Source: Idiomarina aquatica
GTDB lineage: Bacteria; Pseudomonadota; Gammaproteobacteria; Enterobacterales; Alteromonadaceae
Direction: 5' to 3'
Length of the DNA stretch: 64,000 nt
NCBI RefSeq assembly: GCF_004362895.1
Contig: NZ_SNXI01000007.1
Span: forward strand, 52,379-116,378
Shown: positions 20,669-29,657 of the stretch, piece after piece
Numbering within the stretch: the first letter of the stretch is position 1
Layout of the letters: each line of letters opens with the position of its first letter
Translations under genes and position numbers: made by a program
Notes under the pieces: generated by a model
The model's database searches: none
The model's input: only the letters and a program-made list of their open reading frames with translations
What the model was told of the DNA's origin: nothing

Positions 20669-21181
20669 TTAAAAAGGTAGCCAGCGCTCTTCTGATAACG
20701 GCTGCAACCATTGTTCGTGATTAGCCTGGTGCTGTTGTTGGTAAGCCTGCCAAAGTTGCTGATAAGACTCGCCGCAGATCGGATGCACTCGATCCGGTGC
20801 AATTTCGGCTAACGGCCTAAGCACAAACGCATTATGCAGGATTTCAGCGCGCGGTAATTGCGGACTGCGCTCATGGCAGAGTTCGCCGTACAGCAACAGA
20901 TCGATATCCAGCGTACGAGGACTATATTTAGGGCTGTGCTCGGAGCGTCCGTGGTCCTGTTCGATTTGCTTGCAGCGCTGCTGCACCTGCTGCACACTTA
21001 AGTGGGTTTGTACTTCTACCACCAGGTTATAAAAGTTGCTGCCGTCAAAACCTACCGCACGGCTCTCGTAAACCTGGGAACGCTGCAGCCATTGAAAGTG
21101 TTCTGCAATATCGATTATGCCCGCTAAAATGTGTTTTTCGCGTTCGATATTCGAGCCTAAGCCCAAAAATACACTCACCAT
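20669..21181 (-). CDS. folK: 6-hydroxymethyl-7,8-dihydropterin pyrophosphokinase
   Basis: Transfers pyrophosphate from ATP to 6-hydroxymethyl-dihydropterin in folate synthesis. The family motifs are present: GLGSNIEREKHI at the N-terminus, FYNLVVEV near residue 49, and KYSPRTLDIDLLLYG around residues 84-98, whose two aspartates bind magnesium. HNAFVLRPLAEIAP follows near residue 115. Length is 170 (E. coli 159). It follows folB by eight bases on the same strand, giving two consecutive pathway steps in one operon. Confidence 0.95.
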   Translation of the reverse strand: MVSVFLGLGSNIEREKHILAGIIDIAEHFQWLQRSQVYESRAVGFDGSNFYNLVVEVQTHLSVQQVQQRCKQIEQDHGRSEHSPKYSPRTLDIDLLLYGELCHERSPQLPRAEILHNAFVLRPLAEIAPDRVHPICGESYQQLWQAYQQQHQANHEQWLQPLSEERWLPF

Positions 21182-21189
21182 AATACGTT

Positions 21190-21573
21190 TTAACCAAACG
21201 CGCTGTCGAACCGCGAACGCCTAATCGTAACCGCCACGTTGTCGGCGGCAGGAACCGCATCGGGTTTACTCACTTTTACCTTAATATCACTAACGGAGAA
21301 CTGCTCAAGCACGAGCTGCGCAACGCCTTCAGCCACGGTCTCGATCAGTTGTCGAGGTTGTTGTGTAACCCATGCCACAATTGCTTCACTTACCCTGGCA
21401 TAATCGACAGCCTGGGCTATATCGTCGGTTTTAGCCGCGGCCTGAATATCCCAACCCATATCGACATCAATGCGGAGCTGTTGAGTCTGCTGCTGCTCCC
21501 AGTCATAAACGCCAATGAACGTGTCTATTATTAACCCTTCAATACTGATCCAGTCTAGATCGGAGATCGCCAT
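21190..21573 (-). CDS. folB: Dihydroneopterin aldolase
   Basis: Cleaves 7,8-dihydroneopterin to 6-hydroxymethyl-dihydropterin and glycolaldehyde. The N-terminal strand [17 protein letters not shown] with its conserved glutamate and tyrosine is present. The conserved [13 protein letters not shown] segment and the C-terminal [18 protein letters not shown] stretch fit too. Length is 127 (E. coli 122). It is the first gene of a folB-folK pair and is divergent from plsY. Confidence 0.95.
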   Translation of the reverse strand: MAISDLDWISIEGLIIDTFIGVYDWEQQQTQQLRIDVDMGWDIQAAAKTDDIAQAVDYARVSEAIVAWVTQQPRQLIETVAEGVAQLVLEQFSVSDIKVKVSKPDAVPAADNVAVTIRRSRFDSAFG

Positions 21574-21669
21574 CTAAATCCACCATTGGTATTTCAGCTA
21601 AAAAGCGCTTATTCTAGGAGGCGCTATATTCATTGCAGTCTACACCAAACATACAGAGAATCGTACCCT

Positions 21670-22266
21670 ATGACCGCACTGACACTTCTGATGATTATAA
21701 CCGCGTACCTGTTAGGTTCCATCAGCAGTGCCGTCCTCATCTGTAAACTATGGGGTTTGCCGGATCCCCGGCGCGACGGCTCTGGTAATCCCGGTGCAAC
21801 CAATGTCTATCGTATTGGCGGCAAACTGCCGGCCTTCCTGACCTTATGGTTTGATGTGCTTAAAGGCATGGTTCCGGTATGGGCGTCATATTTTTTCGGT
21901 ATCGAACCATTTTTCCTTGGCCTAATCGCCGTTGCCGCCTGCCTTGGTCACATTTTTCCGCTGTACTTTAATTTTCGCGGTGGTAAAGCCGTCGCAACTG
22001 CCCTGGGCGCAATGTTCCCGGTTGCGTGGGAGATGGCACTGCTACTTATTGCGACCTGGTTGTTGGTATTTAGGATAAGCCGTGTATCGTCACTTGCCGC
22101 GCTTGTTACCGTAAGTCTGGCGCCGTTCTATGCGTTTTGGATAAAGCCTCAGTATACCGTACCGGTCATCATGATTTCGGTACTCATCGTCTGGCGTCAT
22201 CAGGCCAACATCGTGCGCTTGGGCAGCGGGCAGGAATCATCATTCCGGCGCCGCGACCAAAAATAG
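21670..22266 (+). CDS. plsY: Glycerol-3-phosphate acyltransferase PlsY
   Basis: Inner-membrane enzyme that acylates glycerol-3-phosphate with acyl-phosphate, the first step of phospholipid synthesis. The three PlsY motifs are visible: [10 protein letters not shown] (residues 14-23), [13 protein letters not shown] (about 37-49) and [17 protein letters not shown] (about 97-113). Five to six hydrophobic helices fill the rest. I start at the ATG at 21670 (MTALTLLM...), giving 198 residues (E. coli 205); the frame extends further upstream without family character. It is convergent with tsaD with only two bases between the stops, and adjacent to folB and tsaD as in many proteobacteria. Confidence 0.94.
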   Translation: MTALTLLMIITAYLLGSISSAVLICKLWGLPDPRRDGSGNPGATNVYRIGGKLPAFLTLWFDVLKGMVPVWASYFFGIEPFFLGLIAVAACLGHIFPLYFNFRGGKAVATALGAMFPVAWEMALLLIATWLLVFRISRVSSLAALVTVSLAPFYAFWIKPQYTVPVIMISVLIVWRHQANIVRLGSGQESSFRRRDQK

Positions 22267-22268
22267 GC

Positions 22269-23288
22269 TTATGCAGGCATCGGTTTTAAATCCGTCATCG
22301 GCCAGCGCGGATAGGTTTTTATAGCTAGTGGCTGAGACTCACCCGCCTGCAGGCGCAGCGCGCCAGCCAGAGCAATCATTGCGCCATTATCAGTACAGAA
22401 TTCTGTGCGTGGGTAAAAAACCTCGCCGTTGATTTTATCGGCCAGCGCTGCCAGTTGTTCTCGTAAATGTCGGTTTGCGCTGACTCCTCCGGCAATAACC
22501 AAACGTTTGTAGCCTGTTTGTTGCAATGCACGTTTACACTTGATAACTAGCGTATCAACCACCGCATCTTCAAACGCGCGGGCGATATCTGCCCGGGTCT
22601 GTTCATCATTATCGTGACTCGCCAGCGTATTGGCGGTAAATGTTTTTAAGCCACTAAAAGAAAAGTCCAGGCCCGGGCGATCAGTCATTGGACGAGGGAA
22701 CTTAAATCGATCACTGCGCCCCTGTTCGGCTAATTTTGCTAAGCGTGGTCCACCCGGGTAATCCAGCCCCATCAGTTTTGCGGTTTTATCAAAAGCTTCC
22801 CCCGCTGCGTCATCCACCGATTCACCCAACAGTTCATAATCACCAATAGCTTTAACCTGTACCAACTGGGTATGTCCGCCAGAAACCAGTAACGCAACAA
22901 ACGGAAACTGCGGTTGGTTTTCTTCCAACATCGGCGCCAGCAGATGGCCTTCCATATGATGCACACCAACTGCCGGCAGCTTCCAGCCATAGGCCAGACT
23001 GCGGCCAATACAACTACCAACCAGCAGCGCGCCAACCAAACCCGGACCCTGGGTAAACGCCACACCATCAAGATCGGCAGGTTGTAGTTGCGCCTGTTCC
23101 AGTGCGGCATTAATCAGCGGCAGGGTTTTACGCACATGGTCGCGTGAGGCTAGTTCCGGCACGACACCGCCATAGTCGGCATGTAGCTTAACTTGCGAAT
23201 AGAGTTGATGTGCCAACAATCCCTGTTGGGTGTCGTAAATAGCAATGCCTGTCTCATCACAGGAGGTTTCGATACCGAGTACCCGCAT
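22269..23288 (-). CDS. tsaD: tRNA threonylcarbamoyladenosine transferase subunit
   Basis: Catalytic subunit that transfers threonylcarbamoyl from TC-AMP to A37 of ANN-decoding tRNAs. The ASKHA fold starts [14 protein letters not shown]. The iron-binding HMEGH (about residues 111-115), the LVSGGHTQL segment (about 131-139) and the [12 protein letters not shown] stretch are all present. I start at the ATG at 23288, giving 339 residues (E. coli 337); a longer in-frame extension to 23369 lacks family character. It is divergent from the amidase gene. Confidence 0.96.
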   Translation of the reverse strand: MRVLGIETSCDETGIAIYDTQQGLLAHQLYSQVKLHADYGGVVPELASRDHVRKTLPLINAALEQAQLQPADLDGVAFTQGPGLVGALLVGSCIGRSLAYGWKLPAVGVHHMEGHLLAPMLEENQPQFPFVALLVSGGHTQLVQVKAIGDYELLGESVDDAAGEAFDKTAKLMGLDYPGGPRLAKLAEQGRSDRFKFPRPMTDRPGLDFSFSGLKTFTANTLASHDNDEQTRADIARAFEDAVVDTLVIKCKRALQQTGYKRLVIAGGVSANRHLREQLAALADKINGEVFYPRTEFCTDNGAMIALAGALRLQAGESQPLAIKTYPRWPMTDLKPMPA

Positions 23289-23424
23289 AACGTCCGCCGC
23301 TTCTGTTTCAATAAACGTGTGTTCAATAAACTCGTCAGGGCGACAGTTTACCGTATTTTTTATCGCCATTGGCGTGAATTTATGTCAATTTAAGCCAAAC
23401 AATAATAACCACAGGACAACTTCG

Positions 23425-25026
23425 ATGATGCAGAATATCAACGCAGGCAAGCGACTTAAACAACTGGCAATTGCGAGTGCTGTCGCTCTATCTTTGGCGG
23501 CATGCCAGACGGTTGACTCATCCAGCCAGCAGACCCAAGCGCCGGCATTTGCGTTCCAGCAAGCCTCGGTGACCGAGCTACAAACCGCCATGCAGCAGGG
23601 CCAGTTAACCGCCGAACAACTGGTGGCGTATTATCTTCAGCAAATCGAACAACACAATACCCAGGGAGCAGAATTACGTGCGGTTATTAGTTTGTCGGAA
23701 AATGCCCTTAGCGACGCTCGCCGCCTCGATGCTGAGCGGGCGCAGGGCGAAATGCGCGGCCCCTTGCACGGCATTCCGGTATTATTAAAAGATAATATTG
23801 ATACGGCCGATGGCCTGGCTAATACAGCCGGCTCGGTGTTATTCGCTAATAACTTCCCTGCCGACGATGCATTTTTAGTTAACGAACTGCGCGAAGAAGG
23901 TGCCATCATTCTTGGCAAAGCCAACCTCAGTGAGTGGGCAAACTTTCGTTCAACCCGGTCCAGCTCGGGCTGGAGTGGTATGGGCGGGCAAGCCCTCAAC
24001 CCATATGATCGCAGTCGCTCTACCTGTGGTTCCAGCGCAGGCTCAGCCAGTGCCGTAGCTGCTGATTTCACCGCACTCTCGGTTGGTACAGAAACCGATG
24101 GTTCATTGGTTTGCCCTGCCGCCATTAACGGCATTGTTACCATTAAACCGACGTTGGGGTTAATTAGCCGCGACGGTATTATTCCAATCGCGCACAGCCA
24201 GGATACCGCTGGCCCCATGGCACGGACGGTAACCGGTGCAACCCTAATGCTGCAGGCCATGGCAGAGCACGATGCCAATGATAATGCCGGCTATCGCGAC
24301 GACACTGATTTTGCACAGCACCTTAAAACTGATGGCTTACAAGGCAAGCGTATCGGCGTAGTCCGTAACTTAATGGGCTACAATGAACTACTCGATGAAC
24401 AGTTTGATCAACAGCTCGAGGTTTTGCGAGCTCAGGGCGCAGAAGTCGTTGATGTTACCATGCCAACTTACGGCGAGTACGGTGGTGATGAGTTTACGGT
24501 ACTGCTGTACGAATTTAAGTACGACATGGAAAAATACCTCGCGACTACCGAGTTACCCTACCAAACCATGGACGATCTTATTGATGCCAATAACGCGGCG
24601 GCCGACCAGGAACTCATCTACTTTGGTCAGGAGCTATTCCAAATGGCGGCAGCTAAGTCAGAAGACGATAAGGATGACTACTTAAAGGCGCTGGAAAACA
24701 GTAAGCGTTTAGCCGGCGAAGAAGGCATTGATGCGATGCTTAAGGAGCATGAGCTGAACTTATTAATTGCACCTACAACCTCGCCGTCGTGGAAGATTGA
24801 TCGCGTTAACGGCGATAATTACTCCGGTTCAGCAAGCTCGCCGGCGGCAGTTGCCGGTTACCCACATATCACTGTCCCTATGGGCTACATACAAATCGGC
24901 GAAGAGCCCGCATTACCGGTGGGATTAAGCTTTTTCAGCACCGCTAAAGCAGAGCCGGTTTTAATCGAAGCGGCGTTTGCTTACGAACAGGCGACAAAAC
25001 ATCGCAAAGCACCGCAATTTGACTAA
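23425..25026 (+). CDS. Lipoprotein amidase of the amidase signature family
   Basis: Predicted exported, lipid-anchored amide hydrolase. A signal peptide ends in the lipobox LAAC near residue 26. The amidase signature catalytic triad is intact: lysine in VLLKDNID, cis-serine in STCGSSAGSA, and nucleophilic serine in TETDGSLVCPA. Length is 533 residues. I start at the first ATG after AGGACA (23425; a second ATG follows directly). It faces the PhoD-like gene tail to tail with no gap. It resembles the periplasmic amidases of marine proteobacteria, close to the Asp-tRNA amidotransferase A fold. The substrate is unknown; a role in amide or peptide scavenging is inferred from location only. Confidence 0.88.
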   Translation: MMQNINAGKRLKQLAIASAVALSLAACQTVDSSSQQTQAPAFAFQQASVTELQTAMQQGQLTAEQLVAYYLQQIEQHNTQGAELRAVISLSENALSDARRLDAERAQGEMRGPLHGIPVLLKDNIDTADGLANTAGSVLFANNFPADDAFLVNELREEGAIILGKANLSEWANFRSTRSSSGWSGMGGQALNPYDRSRSTCGSSAGSASAVAADFTALSVGTETDGSLVCPAAINGIVTIKPTLGLISRDGIIPIAHSQDTAGPMARTVTGATLMLQAMAEHDANDNAGYRDDTDFAQHLKTDGLQGKRIGVVRNLMGYNELLDEQFDQQLEVLRAQGAEVVDVTMPTYGEYGGDEFTVLLYEFKYDMEKYLATTELPYQTMDDLIDANNAAADQELIYFGQELFQMAAAKSEDDKDDYLKALENSKRLAGEEGIDAMLKEHELNLLIAPTTSPSWKIDRVNGDNYSGSASSPAAVAGYPHITVPMGYIQIGEEPALPVGLSFFSTAKAEPVLIEAAFAYEQATKHRKAPQFD

Positions 25027-26061
25027 CTAATCGGTTAAGCCAACGCTCTGCTCGACTAACGCCCGGCCATCAACGTCACGCAGTGATAAGATGAGCTCGG
25101 GCGTATCTTGCCAGCGTACTTCTATTTGCCCATAGCGGGCTTGTTCAAGTGCGTCACCATGGCGTTGTTCGAACCGATAAGGCGCCTCGCTGGCGGATGA
25201 CAAATAACCTGAAGTCACCTGCCACAATGAGTAACTTAAAACATCATCGATTTTTGCCAGTTCGCCGAAGCCCCGATCACCCGTTGCCAGCACCAGCCCC
25301 TGCGGCTGCAACTGTTGTAACATTTCTACCAGCCGCTGTTGTTCTGTCGCATACATCGCCCAACTGTCATACCCATTTAGCGGCGCAAAAAATGGCGTTG
25401 CGCTCATTAAAACCCGAACCTCGGCCGGCTCTTGCAGCTGTTCGGCTAACCATTGCCATTGCGCATCCCCTAACAGATTTGCCGACGGATTAGGCAGGTA
25501 GGGACCTTGCTCACTATCCAGCGCACGCGTTAATCGTTCTACCCATCCAACCCGGGTTAATGGGTCCCGATTCCAACGACCGTCCAGCATAATCACCTGC
25601 ACCCGTTGCGGAGCTTCTCCGAATACCACCGCCTTGGCAATGCCGTGTTCCTGAAACATTCGCGGAGAACTTATTGGTTCCCGCCAAAAGGTCAAAAAAT
25701 GATTGCGTACTGCGTACTTTAATGGGTTATTCGTGCCTGCCTGGCCATCAATTGCATAGTCTGTGCGATTCCACATCGACATAACTGCCGATTGTCGGCG
25801 CAATACTTTGGGGCCACGAAAACGATTCAGCACGTCATAGGCCTCCAGCATATCGTCCATGTCACCGGCATCAACATCAACGGTATTGCCTAAAAACACG
25901 AATACTTCCGGGTCAGCTAAATTCAACGCATCAAATACATCTTGTCGCTCGCTGTGGTCCATACAACAACCAAAGGCAACCCGTGTGGATTGCTGCGCCA
26001 ACGCAGGAGCAACCGCAACGAGCAGTGTAATAACGACATAAATCAGCTTTGCCAACGGCAT
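25027..26061 (-). CDS. PhoD-like secreted protein with degenerate phosphatase site
   Basis: 344 residues with a signal peptide ending near residue 23 (PALAQQ). The length and order of segments match the alkaline phosphatase D-like family, but the metal-binding motifs are eroded. Family GDN reads GNT at residues 58-60. Family WDDHDYG reads WNRTDYA at 97-103. LDTR reads LDGR near 159-162. The late GDRH motif reads GDRG at 261-264. These losses predict no phosphatase activity. The surrounding scaffold (GPYLPN, LGDAQWQWLAEQL, WAMYATEQQRLVEML) is well kept and the frame is intact, so it is probably a maintained non-enzymatic protein. Its ATG overlaps the pilT stop in TAATG, predicting translational coupling to pilT. 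Confidence 0.75.
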   Translation of the reverse strand: MPLAKLIYVVITLLVAVAPALAQQSTRVAFGCCMDHSERQDVFDALNLADPEVFVFLGNTVDVDAGDMDDMLEAYDVLNRFRGPKVLRRQSAVMSMWNRTDYAIDGQAGTNNPLKYAVRNHFLTFWREPISSPRMFQEHGIAKAVVFGEAPQRVQVIMLDGRWNRDPLTRVGWVERLTRALDSEQGPYLPNPSANLLGDAQWQWLAEQLQEPAEVRVLMSATPFFAPLNGYDSWAMYATEQQRLVEMLQQLQPQGLVLATGDRGFGELAKIDDVLSYSLWQVTSGYLSSASEAPYRFEQRHGDALEQARYGQIEVRWQDTPELILSLRDVDGRALVEQSVGLTD

Positions 26062-27095
26062 TAAAAATCCTCTTTATTAACCGCGCAACGGCGCGCCTCT
26101 TCTCTTTCTATATCGCCCCGGGCTACTAATTTCTTTAATGCCTGGTCGAGTGTTTGCATACCGCGTTCACCGCCGGTTTGGATTGCTGAATACATTTGCG
26201 CGACTTTATCTTCCCGGATCAGGTTTTTGATCGCCGAGTTGCTTAGCATAATTTCGTGCGCGGCAACACGCCCCCCTCCGATGCGCTTAAGCAGGGTTTG
26301 CGATATCACGGCCCGCAACGACTCGGATAACATGGAACGAACCATCGGTTTATCATCGCCGGGGAAGACATCAATAATGCGGTCGATTGTTTTCGGCGCC
26401 GACGTAGTATGCAACGTACCCAACACCAGATGGCCGGTTTCAGCGGCTGTCATTGCCAGGCGAATGGTTTCCAGATCGCGCATTTCGCCGACTAATATGA
26501 CATCCGGATCTTCCCGCAGCGCAGAGCGCAATGCCGCCTCAAAGGATCGCGTATCGCGATGCACTTCTCGCTGGCTGACCAGACTTTTTTGATTGTCATG
26601 CACAAACTCTATCGGGTCTTCGATGGTTAAGATATGTTGCGAGCGCGAACGGTTAATGTAATCGACCATCGCCGCCAGCGTAGTTGATTTACCTGATCCC
26701 GTTGGCCCTGTAACCAGCACCAACCCGCGTGGAGCATCGACAATGTCTTTAAATATCGCCGGCGCATCGAGCTCGTCTAAGGTCGTCACTTTATTCGGAA
26801 TCATCCTGAATGCCGCGGCAATACCTTTACGCTGTGTGAATACGTTAACCCGAAAGCGGGCTATGCCTTCTAAGGTGAAAGAAAAGTCGCATTCAAACCG
26901 TTGTTCGTATTCCTCTTGTTGCGGTTTTGCCATGATCTCATACAGCATTGCTTTGAGCTCATCAGCCTGGTGCACGGGTTGATTTAATGGTCGAATGTCG
27001 CCATCTACACGTATCATAGGCACACTGCCCGCGGATAAATGTAAATCTGACGCAGATTGTTTCATACTGAAGGCAAGTAAATCAGTGACATTCAT
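26061..27095 (-). CDS. pilT: Type IV pilus retraction ATPase PilT
   Basis: Hexameric motor that depolymerises type IV pili for twitching and DNA uptake. It has the N-terminal PAS-like part (MNVTDLLAFSMKQSASDLHLSAG), Walker A GPTGSGKST near residue 130, the Asp box TIEDPIEF, Walker B DVILVGEMRD and the His box TAAETGHLVLGTLHT. The C-terminal AHEIMLSNSAIKNLIRE carries the AIRNLIRE-type retraction motif. The 344 residues equal Pseudomonas PilT. PilU is longer and differs in that motif. It is divergent from yggS with 21 bases between the starts, a common arrangement, and coupled to the PhoD-like gene downstream. Confidence 0.95.
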   Translation of the reverse strand: MNVTDLLAFSMKQSASDLHLSAGSVPMIRVDGDIRPLNQPVHQADELKAMLYEIMAKPQQEEYEQRFECDFSFTLEGIARFRVNVFTQRKGIAAAFRMIPNKVTTLDELDAPAIFKDIVDAPRGLVLVTGPTGSGKSTTLAAMVDYINRSRSQHILTIEDPIEFVHDNQKSLVSQREVHRDTRSFEAALRSALREDPDVILVGEMRDLETIRLAMTAAETGHLVLGTLHTTSAPKTIDRIIDVFPGDDKPMVRSMLSESLRAVISQTLLKRIGGGRVAAHEIMLSNSAIKNLIREDKVAQMYSAIQTGGERGMQTLDQALKKLVARGDIEREEARRCAVNKEDF

Positions 27096-27116
27096 AGTTA
27101 GGCCCGAGTTTAAAGG

Positions 27117-27833
27117 ATGATTAATGTGACTAAGGTAGCAGAAATCGATGCCGAAACCCTAGCAAAAAACCTGCATCAAACCCGACAACAACTGGCTGAA
27201 TTTTCGGAAGAAAGTGCCTACAAGCAGTCAGTAAATCTAATCGCCGTCAGTAAAAAGCATCCGCCACAAGCGGTTGTAGCCGCAGCCGACGCAGGGCAAC
27301 GTGAGTTTGCTGAGAACTATGTGCAGGAGGGCATCGATAAAATACATGCAGTCGATAACCCTGACCTTATTTGGCACTTTATTGGTCCTTTGCAATCAAA
27401 CAAAACAAAAGATGTCGCGGCACACTTTGACTGGGTTCAAAGTGTTGAAAGAGAAAAAATAGCCCGCCGCCTTAATGACCAGCGTCCGCAACAACTGGAA
27501 CCGTTAAATATTTTATTGCAGGTTAACATCGATGACGATGACAATAAGTCAGGGCTTACGCCCGAGCAAGTGCCGACTTTAGCTGCCTTCGTTGCAGGTT
27601 GCGACCGGCTTAGTTTGCGTGGTTTGATGACGATCCTTAAAGCTGACACCAGCACTGAACAGCAAAGACAAAGTTTCGCAAAAATGCGAACTCTGTTTGA
27701 ACAACTGCAAAGCCAATACGGCGAAAACATCGATACGCTATCCATGGGTATGAGCGGGGACATGCGACAAGCGGTACTCGAGGGTGCTAACATGGTACGT
27801 ATTGGAACAGCAATTTTTGGACAACGGGAGTGA
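27117..27833 (+). CDS. yggS: Pyridoxal phosphate homeostasis protein YggS
   Basis: Small PLP-binding barrel protein that buffers pyridoxal phosphate. The PLP lysine lies in AVSKKHPPQAV (about residue 45). GQREFAENYVQEG, WHFIGPLQSNK and the C-terminal LSMGMSGDMRQAV and MVRIGTAIFG motifs are all present. Length is 238 (E. coli 234). Here the AAAGG directly abuts the ATG at 27117; an in-frame GTG at 27126 (VTKVAEID...) is at a better distance and may be the true start. It heads the yggS-proC-yggT-DUF4426 operon. Confidence 0.95.
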   Translation: MINVTKVAEIDAETLAKNLHQTRQQLAEFSEESAYKQSVNLIAVSKKHPPQAVVAAADAGQREFAENYVQEGIDKIHAVDNPDLIWHFIGPLQSNKTKDVAAHFDWVQSVEREKIARRLNDQRPQQLEPLNILLQVNIDDDDNKSGLTPEQVPTLAAFVAGCDRLSLRGLMTILKADTSTEQQRQSFAKMRTLFEQLQSQYGENIDTLSMGMSGDMRQAVLEGANMVRIGTAIFGQRE

Positions 27834-27835
27834 TA

Positions 27836-28660
27836 ATGAACGATATCCGTAACATCGCCTTTATCGGCGCAGGTAATATGACACAAAGTATTGTCGGTGG
27901 TATGTGTAAAAGTGGCTACCCCGCAGACAAGGTATGGGTCAGTAATCCTAGCGCCGGCAAACTTGAAAAAATGAAAGCGGAATTGGGCGTTAATACCAGC
28001 CACGACAATCTTGAAGTTGTTAATGCGGCAGACGCTATCGTGTTATCTGTTAAGCCACAATTAATGGCAGACGTTTGTGCCCACTTAAAAGAACATGTGG
28101 ATAACCTCAGCGATAAACTGATTATTACTATTGCCGCAGGCATTCGTATGCCTAAGTACAAACAATACCTGGGTGATGACATTAACATCATTCGTGTTAT
28201 GCCAAATACTCCGTCGTTGGTCGGCCAGGGGATGTCCGGGTTGGTCGCTGATGACGGTGTCAATGAACAGGACAAAAACTACGTAACCGAAGCCTTCAAT
28301 GGCGTCGGCGATACGCTGTGGGTTGAGGACGAAGATCAGCTCGACATATTAGGCGCAGTTGCCGGCAGTGGACCTGCTTACTTTTTTGAGTTTATGGATA
28401 GCCTGGCTAAAGGTGCGGTTGAACTTGGCTTCGACCCCGAGAAAGCCCGTGCGATGGTACAGCAAACCTGTTTAGGTGCTGCACAAATGGCAAAAGAAAG
28501 TGATTTATCACTGGAAGATTTGCGCAAGCAGGTCACCAGTAAAGGCGGCTCTACCGCGAAAGGCGTCGAAGTCTATCAAGAGCGCGACCTGCATGGTATT
28601 TCTGCAGATGCTGTAAAAGCTGCCGTAAACCGTAACCAGGAAATGGCGAAACTGTTCTAG
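27836..28660 (+). CDS. proC: Pyrroline-5-carboxylate reductase
   Basis: Reduces pyrroline-5-carboxylate to proline with NAD(P)H, the last step of proline synthesis. The Rossmann motif FIGAGNMTQSIVGG lies at the N-terminus. AGIRMPKYKQYL and RVMPNTPSLVGQGMS (about residues 115-135) and the C-terminal SGPAYFFEF and TSKGGSTAKGVE motifs follow. I use the ATG at 27836, six bases after GGGAG, giving 274 residues; a GTG at 27830 would overlap the yggS stop. With proB and proA at 37-39 kb the window holds the whole glutamate-to-proline pathway. Confidence 0.96.
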   Translation: MNDIRNIAFIGAGNMTQSIVGGMCKSGYPADKVWVSNPSAGKLEKMKAELGVNTSHDNLEVVNAADAIVLSVKPQLMADVCAHLKEHVDNLSDKLIITIAAGIRMPKYKQYLGDDINIIRVMPNTPSLVGQGMSGLVADDGVNEQDKNYVTEAFNGVGDTLWVEDEDQLDILGAVAGSGPAYFFEFMDSLAKGAVELGFDPEKARAMVQQTCLGAAQMAKESDLSLEDLRKQVTSKGGSTAKGVEVYQERDLHGISADAVKAAVNRNQEMAKLF

Positions 28661-28668
28661 GAGCCGAT

Positions 28669-29196
28669 ATGAACAACGCTTTGACGTTTTTAGTGGCGAC
28701 ACTGATCGATCTGTATCTGATCGTCGTGTTGTTGCGCGTTTGGATGCAATTGGTTAAGGCGGATTATTTTAATCCGGTCAGCCAGTTTGTGGTAAAAGCC
28801 ACACAGCCAGTGGTTGGCGTGCTGCGCAAGATTATTCCGGCAGCCGGACGGCTGGATACGGCCAGTCTGGTATTTGCTATCCTAATTGGCATGCTTAAAG
28901 CAGCAGCATTAAGTAGTCTCAACGGCTACGGCTTCGCTATTGTGCCAGTGGTTATTACCGGGGTCTTGTTTACACTCAGCAGCCTGCTGTCGATGCTATT
29001 CTGGATCCTTATTATTCGCGCAATTCTCAGTTGGTTCTCGCAGGGCTACAATCCGATGGAAGCGATGCTGCATCAGTTAACAGAGCCCATGCTTGCACCT
29101 GTGCGCCGCATTGTGCCACCCATCGGCGGGCTCGACTTGTCAGTGCTTATTGTCATTATCGCACTACAGTTTTTGCGCCTGTTAATCGGTGTATAA
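28669..29196 (+). CDS. yggT: YggT family membrane protein
   Basis: 175-residue inner-membrane protein made of two tandem YggT repeats. Each has two hydrophobic helices and a conserved segment: NPVSQFVVKATQPVVGVLRKIIP in the first, NPMEAMLHQLTEPMLAPVRRIVP in the second. The family function is unclear; links to cell division and osmotic stress have been proposed. It lies eight bases after proC in the conserved yggS-proC-yggT cluster. Confidence 0.93.
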   Translation: MNNALTFLVATLIDLYLIVVLLRVWMQLVKADYFNPVSQFVVKATQPVVGVLRKIIPAAGRLDTASLVFAILIGMLKAAALSSLNGYGFAIVPVVITGVLFTLSSLLSMLFWILIIRAILSWFSQGYNPMEAMLHQLTEPMLAPVRRIVPPIGGLDLSVLIVIIALQFLRLLIGV

Positions 29197-29205
29197 GGAC
29201 TAACT

Positions 29206-29637
29206 ATGCGAGTGCTCACTTATACGTTAACCGCAGTATTATTAACTCTGATGGCCACTTTTGCTCAAGCTGAGCAAAAGCAAAGCGTCGGTGACTGGGA
29301 GGTGCATTACAGCGCCTTTAATTCCACCTTTCTGACGCCACAAATCGCCGCTCAATACGATATAACCCGCAGTGAAAAACGCGGGTTAATCAACATTGCG
29401 ATATTAGATGCTGAAACGCAAAAAGCGCTGAAAGCATTACCTAAAGGGTATGTTAGTAACCCCCGCGGTGGCGTGCAGTCATTGGAGTTTAAGCAAATCG
29501 TTGAAGGTGACTCTGTTTATTACTTAGCCAGCTTTTTGTTTGGTGACGAAGAAATCATGAAATTCAATATTAATATTCCAAACAGTAAAGCCTCTGGCGA
29601 GCCATTAGTATTTGAGCAAAAATTTTACCAAGAGTGA
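29206..29637 (+). CDS. DUF4426 secreted protein
   Basis: 143-residue protein with a signal peptide ending AQAE near residue 23 and a compact beta-rich mature part (VGDWEVHYSAFNSTFL, FNINIPNSK). It matches the DUF4426 family, found in marine gammaproteobacteria next to yggT. The function is unknown. It is the last gene of the operon; its stop codon lies inside a terminator stem at 29631-29657. Confidence 0.85.
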   Translation: MRVLTYTLTAVLLTLMATFAQAEQKQSVGDWEVHYSAFNSTFLTPQIAAQYDITRSEKRGLINIAILDAETQKALKALPKGYVSNPRGGVQSLEFKQIVEGDSVYYLASFLFGDEEIMKFNINIPNSKASGEPLVFEQKFYQE

Positions 29638-29657
29638 GTGCAAGCTCACTCTTTTGC
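29631..29657 (+). terminator. Intrinsic terminator overlapping the DUF4426 stop
   Basis: An eight-base stem (AGAGTGAG with CTCACTCT, loop TGCAAG) is followed by TTTTGCTTTT. It closes the yggS-proC-yggT-DUF4426 operon before the convergent antiporter gene. Confidence 0.75.

Noticed and set aside
23637..24278. 213-codon minus-strand frame opposite the amidase gene
   Set aside because: Antisense to well-conserved amidase motifs, low-complexity composition, no start signal.
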